Of a DNA stretch of 64,000 nucleotides, positions 17,886 to 25,824 are shown one piece after another. Positions within the stretch are counted from its first letter, which is position 1. Every line of letters begins with the position of its first letter. The translations under genes and the position numbers were made by a program. The stretch comes from an uncultured Lachnospiraceae bacterium (GTDB taxonomy: Bacteria; Bacillota; Clostridia; Lachnospirales; Lachnospiraceae): positions 62,001 through 126,000 of the forward strand of contig CAJUHH010000012.1 of assembly GCA_910585965.1 (NCBI GenBank), given 5' to 3'. The notes under the pieces were generated by a model. That model saw nothing but the letters and a program-made list of their open reading frames with translations. It searched no databases and was not told the origin of the DNA.

Positions 17886-18191
17886 CTACTTCATCAGCTT
17901 CTGCAAAATCCCCACCAGCTCATCCACCGACTCTTCCCTGCCTTCCCTGATATCCTCCACCACGCAGCTCCTGATATGGTTCGCAAGAAGCACCTTATTA
18001 AAACTATTCAACGCCGCATTCACTGCCGCCACCTGCACAAGAATATCCGTACAATACCTCCCCTCCTCCACCATCCCCCTGATCCCCCGTATCTGCCCTT
18101 CCATACGGTTCAAACGATGAATCAAATCCTTATACTCCTTCTCCTCCCGCTCCTTTGTCCTATACCCGTTATACCCATCTTCTTTTTCCAT
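17886..18191 (-). CDS. csoR: Copper-sensing transcriptional repressor CsoR
   Basis: About 101 residues, all helical (DUF156 family). The Cu(I) ligands are complete: Cys47 (GRYCTD), His72 and Cys76 (ANHIRSC), with the same 25- and 4-residue spacing as characterised copper CsoR proteins. The conserved RLNRMEGQIRGIRGM helix is present. Copper binding releases it from DNA. The ATG at 18191 has AGGGGGA 6 nt upstream; an ATG five codons earlier lacks one. The gene ends with two consecutive TAG codons. It lies upstream of copA on the same strand, behind a promoter with an operator in its spacer. Confidence 0.93.
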   Translation of the reverse strand: MEKEDGYNGYRTKEREEKEYKDLIHRLNRMEGQIRGIRGMVEEGRYCTDILVQVAAVNAALNSFNKVLLANHIRSCVVEDIREGREESVDELVGILQKLMK

Positions 18192-18265
18192 CCGTATCCC
18201 CCTCATGCCAATCCATCATTTTTATAATAAAAAACCACCTACTATTATTCCCCTCTCCACCCAAT

Positions 18266-18294
18266 AATATATACCCCCACAGGGTATATGTCAA
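18266..18294 (-). promoter_or_regulatory. csoR-copA promoter with CsoR operator in its spacer
   Basis: On the minus strand TTGACA (18289-18294) and TATATT (18266-18271) are 17 bp apart. The dyad TATACCCCCACAGGGTATA (18270-18288) fills the whole spacer. It has the G/C-tract, A/T-flank pattern of CsoR operators, so bound CsoR would block polymerase directly. Confidence 0.85.
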
Positions 18295-18316
18295 GAAAAA
18301 ATTATATAGTAACAAA

Positions 18317-18715
18317 GAAATCCATTTCCGCAGACGGCATGGGCGCGGCATGTCGGAAATGGATACAGAAACTGGGACAGGAGCCGGGGCGTATCCGGCG
18401 AAAAGACCGGTTGGAAGGAGCGCGTTTTTTGCTGTTGCGTACAATCAGTCATTTCATTTATGAAATGGTCAAAACCTTAGGGTGAAATTGCCATGGATGG
18501 CAATTTCAGGAAAAAAGGGCACGGATGCCCGTTTTTTCCGACCCGGGCGTTTCCACGCTATTTACCCATTTCATTAATGAAATCTGATTGGAAGCTCCAG
18601 CAAAAAACGCGCTCCTCCCAACCGATCTTTTCGCCGGATACGCCCCGGCTCCTGTTCCAGTTTCCGCCTCCATCTCCGACATGCCGCGCCCATGCCGTCT
18701 GCGGAAATGGATTTC
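18317..18715. repeat. Long palindromic element, copy A (399 bp)
   Basis: An imperfect inverted repeat with arms of about 130 bp that match each other at roughly 90 percent or more. The core holds four small hairpins: CATTTCAT/ATGAAATG near 18453; TGAAATTGCCAT/ATGGCAATTTCA (18483-18508); a bidirectional terminator-like stem (18509-18539, GGGCA/TGCCC flanked by A6/T6); and ATTTCATTAATGAAAT. The two sides of the core differ at one fixed place: GCTGTTGCGTACAATCAG on the left against GCTGGAGCTTCCAATCAG on the right. It lies 9 bp after the stop of the Zn/Cd ATPase gene and 22 bp upstream of the csoR -35 box. No gene is present. Confidence 0.88.
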
Positions 18716-18724
18716 CCCCTCCAA

Positions 18725-20596
18725 CTACTTCATCGCCCGCATCGCATTCAAAATCGCAATCACAGCCACCCCCACATCCGCAAAGACAGCCGCCCACATA
18801 GACGCCATTCCCAAAGCCGCCAGCAACAATACCAACACTTTCACCCCAATCGCAAAAACAATATTCTGCTTTACGATTCCAAGTGTTCTTTTCGAAATCT
18901 GCATCGCCTTCACGATCTTGGACGGTTCATCCGTCATAATGACCACGTCTGCCGCTTCGATCGCCGCATCAGAACCGAGTCCCCCCATAGCCACGCCGAT
19001 GTCGGCACGAGCCAGCACGGGAGCATCGTTGATACCGTCGCCCACGAAAACCAATTTCCCCTTTTCTGATTTGGCCGCCAAAAGCTTCTCCACCTGTTCC
19101 ACCTTGTCTCCCGGCAGAAGTTCCGCATATACTTCCGTAATTCCCAGTTCCCCGGCTATGCTCTCCGCCGTCTTCTTTCGGTCCCCGGTCAGCATGACGA
19201 TATGCTTCATGCCGGCAGCCCTAAAGCCGTCCACTGCCGTTTTCGCATCGGCTTTGACTTCGTCCGCGATCACAATATATCCCAGATACTTCTGCTCTTT
19301 TGCCACATGAACAACAGTCCCCGCTTCTTCCGGCGACTTGGCTTCCACCTTCCGGCTCTTCATCAGCTTGTCATTTCCGGCCAGAATACGCTGTCCGTCC
19401 AGAAAGGCACAAATGCCATGCCCCGCCGTTTCCTCCACATCCTTCAGCCTGGAATCGTCAATTTCTTTTCCATATGCCTCCACAAGGGACCGGGAAATCG
19501 GATGATTGGAAAAGCTCTCCGCATAAGCCGCCGTCTCCAGCACTTCTTCCTCCGAGCATCCCTGCGCCGGAACAATTTTCCTCACCCCGAACACGCCTTT
19601 TGTAAGAGTTCCGGTCTTATCCATAACAATTGCTTCTGCATCCGCGAGCGCCTCCAGATAATTACTGCCCTTAATTAAAATACCTTCCCTGCTGGCTCCT
19701 CCCAGTCCGCCAAAAAAGCTTAATGGAATACTGATCACCAGCGCGCACGGGCAGGAAATCACCAGAAAGCTCAACGCCCGATATATCCAGTCCGCCCAGC
19801 CTCCTCCTACAGCCAGCGGAGGAACCATCGCCAGAAGCGCGGCCAGCCCGACTACCACAGGGGTATAATATCTGGCAAATTTTGTAATGAAATGCTCCGC
19901 TTCCGATTTCTTGCTTCCGGCATTCTCCACCAAGTCCAGGATCTTCGCCACAGTAGACTCCCCAAAGCCTTTCGACACCTGGATTTCCAGCACGCCGGAA
20001 AGATTCACGCATCCGCTGATGACATCCCCTCCTTCTGCTACATCCCTTGGCAGACTTTCCCCTGTCAGCGCCATGGTATCCAGGGAAGATGCCCCCTTCA
20101 ACACTTTTCCATCCAAAGGAATCCTTTCCCCCGGCCTGACCAATATCGTTTCACCGATTTCCACCTCTTCCGGCCCCACTTCCACCGCTGTGCCTTCCCG
20201 GATCACATTGGCATAATCCGGACGGATATCCATCAGATCGGCAATGGATTTCCGGGATCTGTTTACCGCATAGGACTGGAAACACTCCCCCACCTGATAA
20301 AAAAGCATAACCGCCACAGCTTCCGCATATTCCCCCACGAAAAAAGCCCCTATCGTAGCAATCGCCATCAGGAAATTCTCATCAAAAATCTGCCCCTGCC
20401 CAATATTTTTAACCGCTTTCTTTACCACATCGCCGCCTATGATCAAATAAGCCGCCAAAAATACAGCCAGCGACGCGCTTATGCGCCAGGAACCCAATTC
20501 CCAATAGGGAAAGAAACGAGAAGATACCACCGCCGCCAGATATACTGCGGCTCCTATGCCTACCCGCTTTATTCTCTTTTTTAACCTCTTGCTCAT
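18725..20596 (-). CDS. Zn/Cd/Pb-exporting P1B-2 ATPase (CadA/ZntA family)
   Basis: 623 residues, lacking the usual N-terminal HMA domain. Actuator TGES (178-181), CPC in the metal-path helix (282-284), phosphorylated Asp326 (DKTGTLTKG), and GDGINDAPVLA hinge. The last helices have the Lys of IGVKVLV and the Asp of FADVGVAV, the pair typical of Zn/Cd pumps, so it should expel divalent soft metals rather than copper. The missing metal-binding domain is supplied by the separate HMA gene just upstream, which overlaps its start by 4 nt. Stop codon TAG, followed almost at once by palindromic element A. Confidence 0.93.
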   Translation of the reverse strand: MSKRLKKRIKRVGIGAAVYLAAVVSSRFFPYWELGSWRISASLAVFLAAYLIIGGDVVKKAVKNIGQGQIFDENFLMAIATIGAFFVGEYAEAVAVMLFYQVGECFQSYAVNRSRKSIADLMDIRPDYANVIREGTAVEVGPEEVEIGETILVRPGERIPLDGKVLKGASSLDTMALTGESLPRDVAEGGDVISGCVNLSGVLEIQVSKGFGESTVAKILDLVENAGSKKSEAEHFITKFARYYTPVVVGLAALLAMVPPLAVGGGWADWIYRALSFLVISCPCALVISIPLSFFGGLGGASREGILIKGSNYLEALADAEAIVMDKTGTLTKGVFGVRKIVPAQGCSEEEVLETAAYAESFSNHPISRSLVEAYGKEIDDSRLKDVEETAGHGICAFLDGQRILAGNDKLMKSRKVEAKSPEEAGTVVHVAKEQKYLGYIVIADEVKADAKTAVDGFRAAGMKHIVMLTGDRKKTAESIAGELGITEVYAELLPGDKVEQVEKLLAAKSEKGKLVFVGDGINDAPVLARADIGVAMGGLGSDAAIEAADVVIMTDEPSKIVKAMQISKRTLGIVKQNIVFAIGVKVLVLLLAALGMASMWAAVFADVGVAVIAILNAMRAMK

Positions 20597-20814
20597 TTTT
20601 CCACCACTTCCACATCCGGCTCGTATTTTTTGACGACCTTTTTAATTTCCTTCGTAATCTTATCCGCCTTTGCATCGTCCACTTCGATCGTCAATTTCTG
20701 TGTCAGGAACGTCACCGTGCTTTTCGTCACTCCCTCCAGCTTTCCAACCGCCGCTTCGATTTCCCCCGCGCAATGCGCACAATCCAGTTCCTCCAAAATA
20801 TAAGTTTTCCTCAT
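20593..20814 (-). CDS. Small HMA-domain metal-binding protein
   Basis: 73 residues, one heavy-metal-associated domain with the CxxC site in LDCAHCAGEI. The start ATG at 20814 has GAAGGAGGAG upstream; the open frame extends further but without a start signal. The stop overlaps the start of the Zn/Cd ATPase gene (ATGA), so both are made together. It is probably the detached N-terminal metal-binding domain of the pump, or a chaperone delivering metal to it. The CAHC motif with a preceding acidic residue fits zinc or cadmium better than copper. Confidence 0.88.
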   Translation of the reverse strand: MRKTYILEELDCAHCAGEIEAAVGKLEGVTKSTVTFLTQKLTIEVDDAKADKITKEIKKVVKKYEPDVEVVEK

Positions 20815-20851
20815 TTTTTTCTCCTCCTTCATTTTTCTTGATTTCTCTTTT

Positions 20852-21223
20852 TTATTCATCCTCTTCAATATGATCCAGCCCCTGGCTTAAAATCGTCTTA
20901 ATGTGACTGTCCGCCAAAGAATAAAACACCGTCTTTCCTTCCCTCCTGTTACGCACCAGATCCATCTGCTTCAAAGTACGAAGCTGGTGGGAAATTGCCG
21001 ACTGTGTCATATTCAGCGTCTGTGCCAGATCACAGACACACATCTCGCCGCACATCAGCACATACAGCATCTTGATCCTGGTAGAATCCGCAAACACCTT
21101 AAAAAAATCCGCCAGATCATAAAGCTTATCCTCTTCCGGCATCTGCTCATTCACCCTTTTTACCGCCTCTTCATGCACATGAATATATTCACATCTTTCT
21201 ACCTGCTCTTCTCCTCGCTTCAT
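20852..21223 (-). CDS. ArsR/SmtB-family metal-sensing repressor (CadC-like)
   Basis: About 123 residues with a winged helix-turn-helix (LAQTLNMTQSAISHQLRTLK). Two metal sites can be read. The alpha-3 site has Cys62 and Cys64 in EMCVCDLA, plus Cys11 in the N-terminal arm, as in CadC. The alpha-5 site has Asp105, His107 and His118, with Glu121 in the place of the fourth ligand, as in CzrA/SmtB. It probably represses its own operon until Cd, Pb or Zn binds. The ATG at 21223 has GGGAGGG 5 nt upstream; a TTG six codons earlier is unlikely. Confidence 0.9.
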   Translation of the reverse strand: MKRGEEQVERCEYIHVHEEAVKRVNEQMPEEDKLYDLADFFKVFADSTRIKMLYVLMCGEMCVCDLAQTLNMTQSAISHQLRTLKQMDLVRNRREGKTVFYSLADSHIKTILSQGLDHIEEDE

Positions 21224-21258
21224 CGACACCCTCCCTTCCAATACTTTTTTCTATCGCT

Positions 21259-21313
21259 CACATATGAATAATTGCTCATATGTTCATTATATCACTCTTA
21301 AAAAAGATGTCAA
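21259..21313 (-). promoter_or_regulatory. Promoter and ArsR-type operator of the Zn/Cd operon
   Basis: TTGACA (21308-21313) and TATAAT (21286-21291) with a 16-bp spacer on the minus strand. Directly downstream lies a dyad, CATATGAATAATTGCTCATATG inside 21259-21284 (half-sites around CATATG), matching the AT-rich interrupted palindromes bound by CadC/SmtB proteins. The operator covers the transcription start. Confidence 0.75.
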
Positions 21314-21367
21314 CACTTTTTTTATTCATCATCTCCCCGCGCCATCCCATTTACACAACGACTGCCA

Positions 21368-21787
21368 AAATCCATTTTCGCAGACGGCATGGGCATGGCG
21401 TGCCAGGAGCGGAAACAGGGCTGAGGCCGGGACTGAAACTGGAGCCAAGGACGGCCCCGACGAAAAGACCGATTGGGAGAGCGCGTTTTTTGCTGTTGCG
21501 TACAATCAGTCATTTCATTTATGAAATGGTCAAAACCCTAGGGTGAAATTGCCATGGATGGCAATTTCAGGAAAAAAGGACACGGATGTCCTTTTTTTCC
21601 GACCCGGACGTTTTCACACTATTTTCCCATTTCATTAATGAAATCTGATTGGAAGCTCCAGCAAAAAACACGCTCCTCCCAATCGGCCTTTTCATCGGGA
21701 CCGCCCCTGGCTCCAGTTTCAGTCCCGGCCTCAGCCCTGTTTTCGCTCCTGGCACGCCATGCCCATGCCGTCTGCGAAAATGGATTT
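21368..21787. repeat. Long palindromic element, copy B (420 bp)
   Basis: Same architecture as copy A. The ends (AAATCCATTTTCGCAGACGG) and the core are shared, but the middle of each arm (about 21400-21460 and its mirror) has a different sequence from copy A while remaining complementary to the opposite arm. The terminator-like hairpin has GGACA/TGTCC instead of GGGCA/TGCCC, a compensated change. It begins 9 bp after the TAG stop of a receptor gene and ends 54 bp before the arsR-type -35 box. Confidence 0.88.
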
Positions 21788-21796
21788 CCCTCTCCT

Positions 21797-23551
21797 CTAT
21801 GTACGATCCGAAAACGTAAACTGCATCAGCATCGCCTGCAATGTCTGTGCATGCGCCGCAAGCTCCTGACTGGTAGCCGAGCTTTCCTGCGCCGCTGCGG
21901 AATTGCTTTCTACAACGCCGGAAATCACCTCTATCCCTTCGTTGATCTCATTGACCGCCTGCGCCTGCGTTTCGCAATCCTCCTTTACAATTCCATTTAA
22001 CTCCACTACTTTCTTTATTCCATCATTTACCGCATGAAAAGCTTCTGCTGTCGTTTTGGCAATATCGTTCCCGCTTTCCACTTCGCCCATGGACTTTTGG
22101 ATCAATTCCCGTGTATTGGTTGCTGCCTCTGCCGACTGGCCCGCCAGTTTCCCGATTTCGCCGGCAACCACCGCGAAACCTTTCCCGGCTTCCCCTGCCC
22201 TTGCCGCCTCAATCGAAGCATTCAGGGCAAGAAGGTTCGTCTGCTCTGCAATCTCTTCAATCGTTCCGATAATAGATTCAATCTCTTTGGATGTCTGGGA
22301 GATAATATCCATTTCGCCCATCATCCGATCCATCTGCGCATTTCCAATCTCTGCCTGTTCCTTCACTTCGTTCGCATAATTGCTGGCTTCTTCGGCCCGT
22401 TTTGCCCCATTCGATGCCTTTTCCCCCATATCGCTGGCCATCGCCGCGATCTGCTGTACGCTCTCCGCCTGTTCCGTGGAGCCTTCCGCCAGCGACTGAG
22501 CCGACATCGCCATCTGTTCCGATGCGGCACTGACCTGCTGGGAAGTTTTGGAAATATTGGAAATGGTAGAACCCAATTCATGCTTGATCTCTCTCATGGA
22601 ATCCAAAATCGCCTTAAAATCCCCTTTGTATTTATCCTTTTGATAGGAAGTCACGTCAAAGTTCCCGCCAGCCATTTTTTCCAATATGGCGCTTTCATCG
22701 CGGATAATCGCTACCAAATCGCTGATGAACTCCCTGATGCGGTCCGACAGCTCTCCGAATTCATCCTTGGCTTCATATTCCAGCCGGGTATCCAGATCCC
22801 CTTCCTGAATTCCCTTCATCGCTTTTGCAATCTCCCGCAGCGGCTTTACAACAATCGTCCTAACTGCCACGGAAACCGTGCTGCCTACCATAATTGCTCC
22901 CACCGCACACAAAAGCATGATAATCATGGAAAACCAATAAGTGCTTTCTACCTTTCTGGCTGCGGCGCTGCTTCCGGAAGAATTATACTCTACCAGCCTT
23001 TCCATCACGCTGCTGAAACTTTTATAATATTTCTCCGCCTCGCTGGACATCATTTCCCCTGCCCGGGCAACTTCCCCGGCCTGGCTTACTTCCAATATCT
23101 GCTCGCTTACTTCCAGATAAGCTCCCCATTCTCTTTTTGCTTCTTCGAACAGTTCCCGGTCTTCTGTCTTTTTTATATAGCTTTCATACAGCCCCATCCG
23201 TTCATCAATTTCTGCCAGAAGGCTCCCTATTTCCTTTTCATGATTTTTTCTTGATTCCTCTGACCCCGAAACAATATGCCCATATTGCAAGACTCTGCAA
23301 TCCGCAGTCATTCCCTTCAAATCCTCTGCCAAGATGGCAGAAGGCATCCAATTTCCTGTGATACTTCCCGCCTGAGCTTTTACCATCCATAATCCCGTAG
23401 CGGCAAAGACGGCGATCAATACCATCCCAACAATAAAGATTTTTGATAAAGCAGACAATTTCCTTTTCATCGGCACATCCTTCAGCTTTCTCACCGCCGG
23501 ATGGTCTGCTGCTAATTCTTTTGCCATTTCATTTATCGCTTTTCTTTTCAT
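21797..23551 (-). CDS. Methyl-accepting chemotaxis protein
   Basis: 584 residues. A cytoplasmic start of about 35 residues precedes a membrane helix (SALSKIFIVGMVLIAVFAAT), a helical extracytoplasmic domain of about 150 residues, a second helix near 200-225, HAMP, and a signalling domain with tip IAEQTNLLALNASIEAARAG. It ends about 35 residues after the last signalling helices with no C-terminal docking peptide. It is a lone receptor gene, outside the chemosensory operon, but could join the same array. Stop codon TAG, followed by palindromic element B. Confidence 0.9.
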   Translation of the reverse strand: MKRKAINEMAKELAADHPAVRKLKDVPMKRKLSALSKIFIVGMVLIAVFAATGLWMVKAQAGSITGNWMPSAILAEDLKGMTADCRVLQYGHIVSGSEESRKNHEKEIGSLLAEIDERMGLYESYIKKTEDRELFEEAKREWGAYLEVSEQILEVSQAGEVARAGEMMSSEAEKYYKSFSSVMERLVEYNSSGSSAAARKVESTYWFSMIIMLLCAVGAIMVGSTVSVAVRTIVVKPLREIAKAMKGIQEGDLDTRLEYEAKDEFGELSDRIREFISDLVAIIRDESAILEKMAGGNFDVTSYQKDKYKGDFKAILDSMREIKHELGSTISNISKTSQQVSAASEQMAMSAQSLAEGSTEQAESVQQIAAMASDMGEKASNGAKRAEEASNYANEVKEQAEIGNAQMDRMMGEMDIISQTSKEIESIIGTIEEIAEQTNLLALNASIEAARAGEAGKGFAVVAGEIGKLAGQSAEAATNTRELIQKSMGEVESGNDIAKTTAEAFHAVNDGIKKVVELNGIVKEDCETQAQAVNEINEGIEVISGVVESNSAAAQESSATSQELAAHAQTLQAMLMQFTFSDRT

Positions 23552-23586
23552 GCTGGCTTTTCCTCCTGTTTTCTTTTACCGTAATC

Positions 23587-24525
23587 TTACGCTTCCCACA
23601 GTTTCTCCGGGTAAAGGCCTTCAGCTTTCATTTTATCAATAGCGTCCATTACAGTCTGTTTATCCTCTTTGTAGGTGACTCCATACCATCTGTCATAAGA
23701 TTTCAGCACCGTTACCGATGCCTTTTCTTCCTCCACCAGCCCATTGACCACGCTCGGAAGAAAATATTCGCATTTCAGCGGATTTTCCCGCAAACCCTTT
23801 TCCAAAAACGGGGCAAAGCCTGCCTCCAGTTCCTTCATGAAGCCTTCCGTAAATCCCCATAAATTCATAGATACGATGCTTCCTTCCGGAATCGTATGCC
23901 AGGTTTCCCCTTCGTCTTCCGTATAAGCTGTCTCATCCCCCCGCTTTTCAATATGCGTCCGCTCCGTAATGCCCGATAAATGTCCCTCTCCGTCCACCGT
24001 GCAGACGCCTCTCGCTACATGGCCGTTTTCCGTTAATGTATTTTCCAGTACATATCCTACCATCGCATAATCGTACTTTCCCCCATTTTCGCGCCCATCG
24101 CCTTTGCCGGAAATAAGATATTCATAAATCTGGGAAAAAGCGCTTCTTCCATAATAGTCATCCGCATTAATAACGACAAACGGTCCATCCACCAGCTTCC
24201 TCGCGCTCAGCACTGCATGGCCGGTTCCCCATGGCTTTTTCCGTCCTTCCGGCGGCTCAAAACCTGCGGGAATATCTTCGATATCCTGAAATGCATATTC
24301 CACTTGCATTACCTTGGAAATCCTGTCCCCGATCACCTCCTTAAAATCCGTTTCATTTTCTTTTTTCAATATGAAAATTACTTTCTCAAATCCAGCCTTT
24401 ACCGCATCATATAAAGAAAAATCCATAATAATATGTCCTTCTCCGTCCACAGGGTCAATCTGTTTTAATCCGCCGTAACGGCTTCCCATTCCCGCAGCCA
24501 TAATAACCAAAACTGGTTTCTTCAT
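23587..24525 (-). CDS. NDP-sugar nucleotidyltransferase-like protein
   Basis: 312 residues with a nucleotidyltransferase fold: the N-terminal nucleotide-binding loop reads MAAGMGSRYGGLKQIDPV, followed by WGTGHAVLSAR and the metal-binding VINADDYYG. It should transfer a nucleotidyl group to a sugar phosphate. The family is common in gut Clostridia, usually near polysaccharide or cell-envelope genes; none is adjacent here, so the sugar is unknown. Start ATG with GGGAGGAGAAGG upstream. It lies 35 nt downstream (in transcription upstream) of the receptor gene and may be cotranscribed with it. Confidence 0.85.
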   Translation of the reverse strand: MKKPVLVIMAAGMGSRYGGLKQIDPVDGEGHIIMDFSLYDAVKAGFEKVIFILKKENETDFKEVIGDRISKVMQVEYAFQDIEDIPAGFEPPEGRKKPWGTGHAVLSARKLVDGPFVVINADDYYGRSAFSQIYEYLISGKGDGRENGGKYDYAMVGYVLENTLTENGHVARGVCTVDGEGHLSGITERTHIEKRGDETAYTEDEGETWHTIPEGSIVSMNLWGFTEGFMKELEAGFAPFLEKGLRENPLKCEYFLPSVVNGLVEEEKASVTVLKSYDRWYGVTYKEDKQTVMDAIDKMKAEGLYPEKLWEA

Positions 24526-24846
24526 CTTCCTTCTCCTCCCTTTTTTCCATTCTCATGCACAGTATACGCCCAAGGATTGCATGCAAAAATTGCACGTAAG
24601 AATTGCATGAAAATATATACTTCTATAAAAGTATACTTCCTTTTCCCCGATATATCATCTATACTGTAATTGTATGTCACCGTTATTGCCTTTCAGGCAA
24701 ACCACACTATTATTTATTATAAATCGTTAAAAAAAAAAATCTTTGTACTATTGTTCATCTTATCCGACAACTGTCATGTTGCTGCAGCTTCTCATGCGAC
24801 GATGCATCCACAGCATACATGCCATACTCTGACAGGAGGAAGAATT
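24526..24846. other. Divergent intergenic region with 13-bp-spaced direct repeats
   Basis: No gene is seen. It holds three ATTGCAYG direct repeats at 24576, 24589 and 24602 (exact 13-bp period), then a dyad ATACTT-N6-AAGTAT (24617-24634). The region separates the nucleotidyltransferase and AraC genes. The repeats could be binding sites for the adjacent AraC-type regulator. Confidence 0.55.
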
Positions 24847-25824
24847 ATGTCTCAAGAAAACGTCACATTGAAAAAGGAACTATGCATCGACCAAATATTT
24901 TTTCTCCATCATTTTGCCTATGCGGACGACTTTATTCCTGAAAAAGAATGCAACGATTTCTGGGAGTTTTTATATGTCGATAAGGGTTCGGTTGACGTGG
25001 CTGCCGGTTCCGATATCCATACGCTGCACAAAGACGATATCATTTTCCACCAGCCCGGCGAAGACCACCGCATACACATCAAAGGCGAAGCCTCCCCCTG
25101 CCTTATTGCTATTGGATTTGCATGCGCTTCTCCCGCTATGGATTTTTTTCGGGGCAGGATATTGGAAATCGGCCCGTCGGAGCGCACGCTTCTTGGAAAT
25201 ATCGTGCAAGAGGCCCGTCTTTCCTACGCCAGCCGCTTGGATGACCCGTCCTGCAAAAACTTGGTTCGCCGCCAGGAAGCTTTTGTTCCGTTCGGCTCGG
25301 AACAGCTGATACAAATTTATCTGCAGCAGCTTCTGATACAGCTGATCCGCAACAGCAGCGCGGACAACGCTTTTGCCACGATTCCCAAATCCAGCCGCAA
25401 ACGAGGGGAGGACGAACTTTTTTACAAAATCATCGCTTATATGGAAGACCATGTCCATGAGCATTTATCCATTTCCCAGATATGCAGGGACAATCTGATC
25501 GGACGCTCCCTTTTGCAGCAGATTTTCCGGGATAATACTGGCTACGGAATCATTGACTATTTTTCCCTGATGAGAATGAATGCCGCAAAACGGCTGATCC
25601 GGGACGGGGAAATGAATTTTTCCCAGATTGCGGACCATCTGGGCTACAATTCCATCCATTATTTTTCCAGGCAGTTTAAAAAGCTTGTTCTGATGACGCC
25701 GTCGGAGTATGCCGCTTCTATCAAACCCGCTGCGGAACCGCAGGAATCCTCACCTGCACTTCCGTCCCCTGCCCATAATCACTCTCAAAATGCAGGCCAT
25801 AATTCTCCCCATAAAGATATTTAA
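24847..25824 (+). CDS. AraC-family regulator with cupin-like sensor domain
   Basis: About 325 residues from the ATG at 24847, preceded by AGGAGGA; the frame stays open further upstream without a start signal. The N-terminal half resembles an AraC cupin arm (VDVAAGSDIHTLHKDDI, then HQPGEDHRI). The C-terminal half has two helix-turn-helices: LSISQICRDNLIGRSLLQQI and FSQIADHLGYNSIHYFSRQF. A proline-rich tail of about 40 residues extends past the DNA-binding domain and is encoded antisense to the end of the convergent kinase gene, overlapping it by 104 bp. Targets are unknown. Confidence 0.87.
   Translation: MSQENVTLKKELCIDQIFFLHHFAYADDFIPEKECNDFWEFLYVDKGSVDVAAGSDIHTLHKDDIIFHQPGEDHRIHIKGEASPCLIAIGFACASPAMDFFRGRILEIGPSERTLLGNIVQEARLSYASRLDDPSCKNLVRRQEAFVPFGSEQLIQIYLQQLLIQLIRNSSADNAFATIPKSSRKRGEDELFYKIIAYMEDHVHEHLSISQICRDNLIGRSLLQQIFRDNTGYGIIDYFSLMRMNAAKRLIRDGEMNFSQIADHLGYNSIHYFSRQFKKLVLMTPSEYAASIKPAAEPQESSPALPSPAHNHSQNAGHNSPHKDI

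Noticed and set aside
18155..18724. Open frames of 60-100 codons inside palindromic element A (and similar ones in B, C and D)
   Set aside because: They mirror each other on both strands because the DNA is palindromic, change with the copy-specific arms, and lack ribosome-binding sites. The Zn/Cd ATPase frame also runs into one after its TAG, but nothing there is conserved protein.
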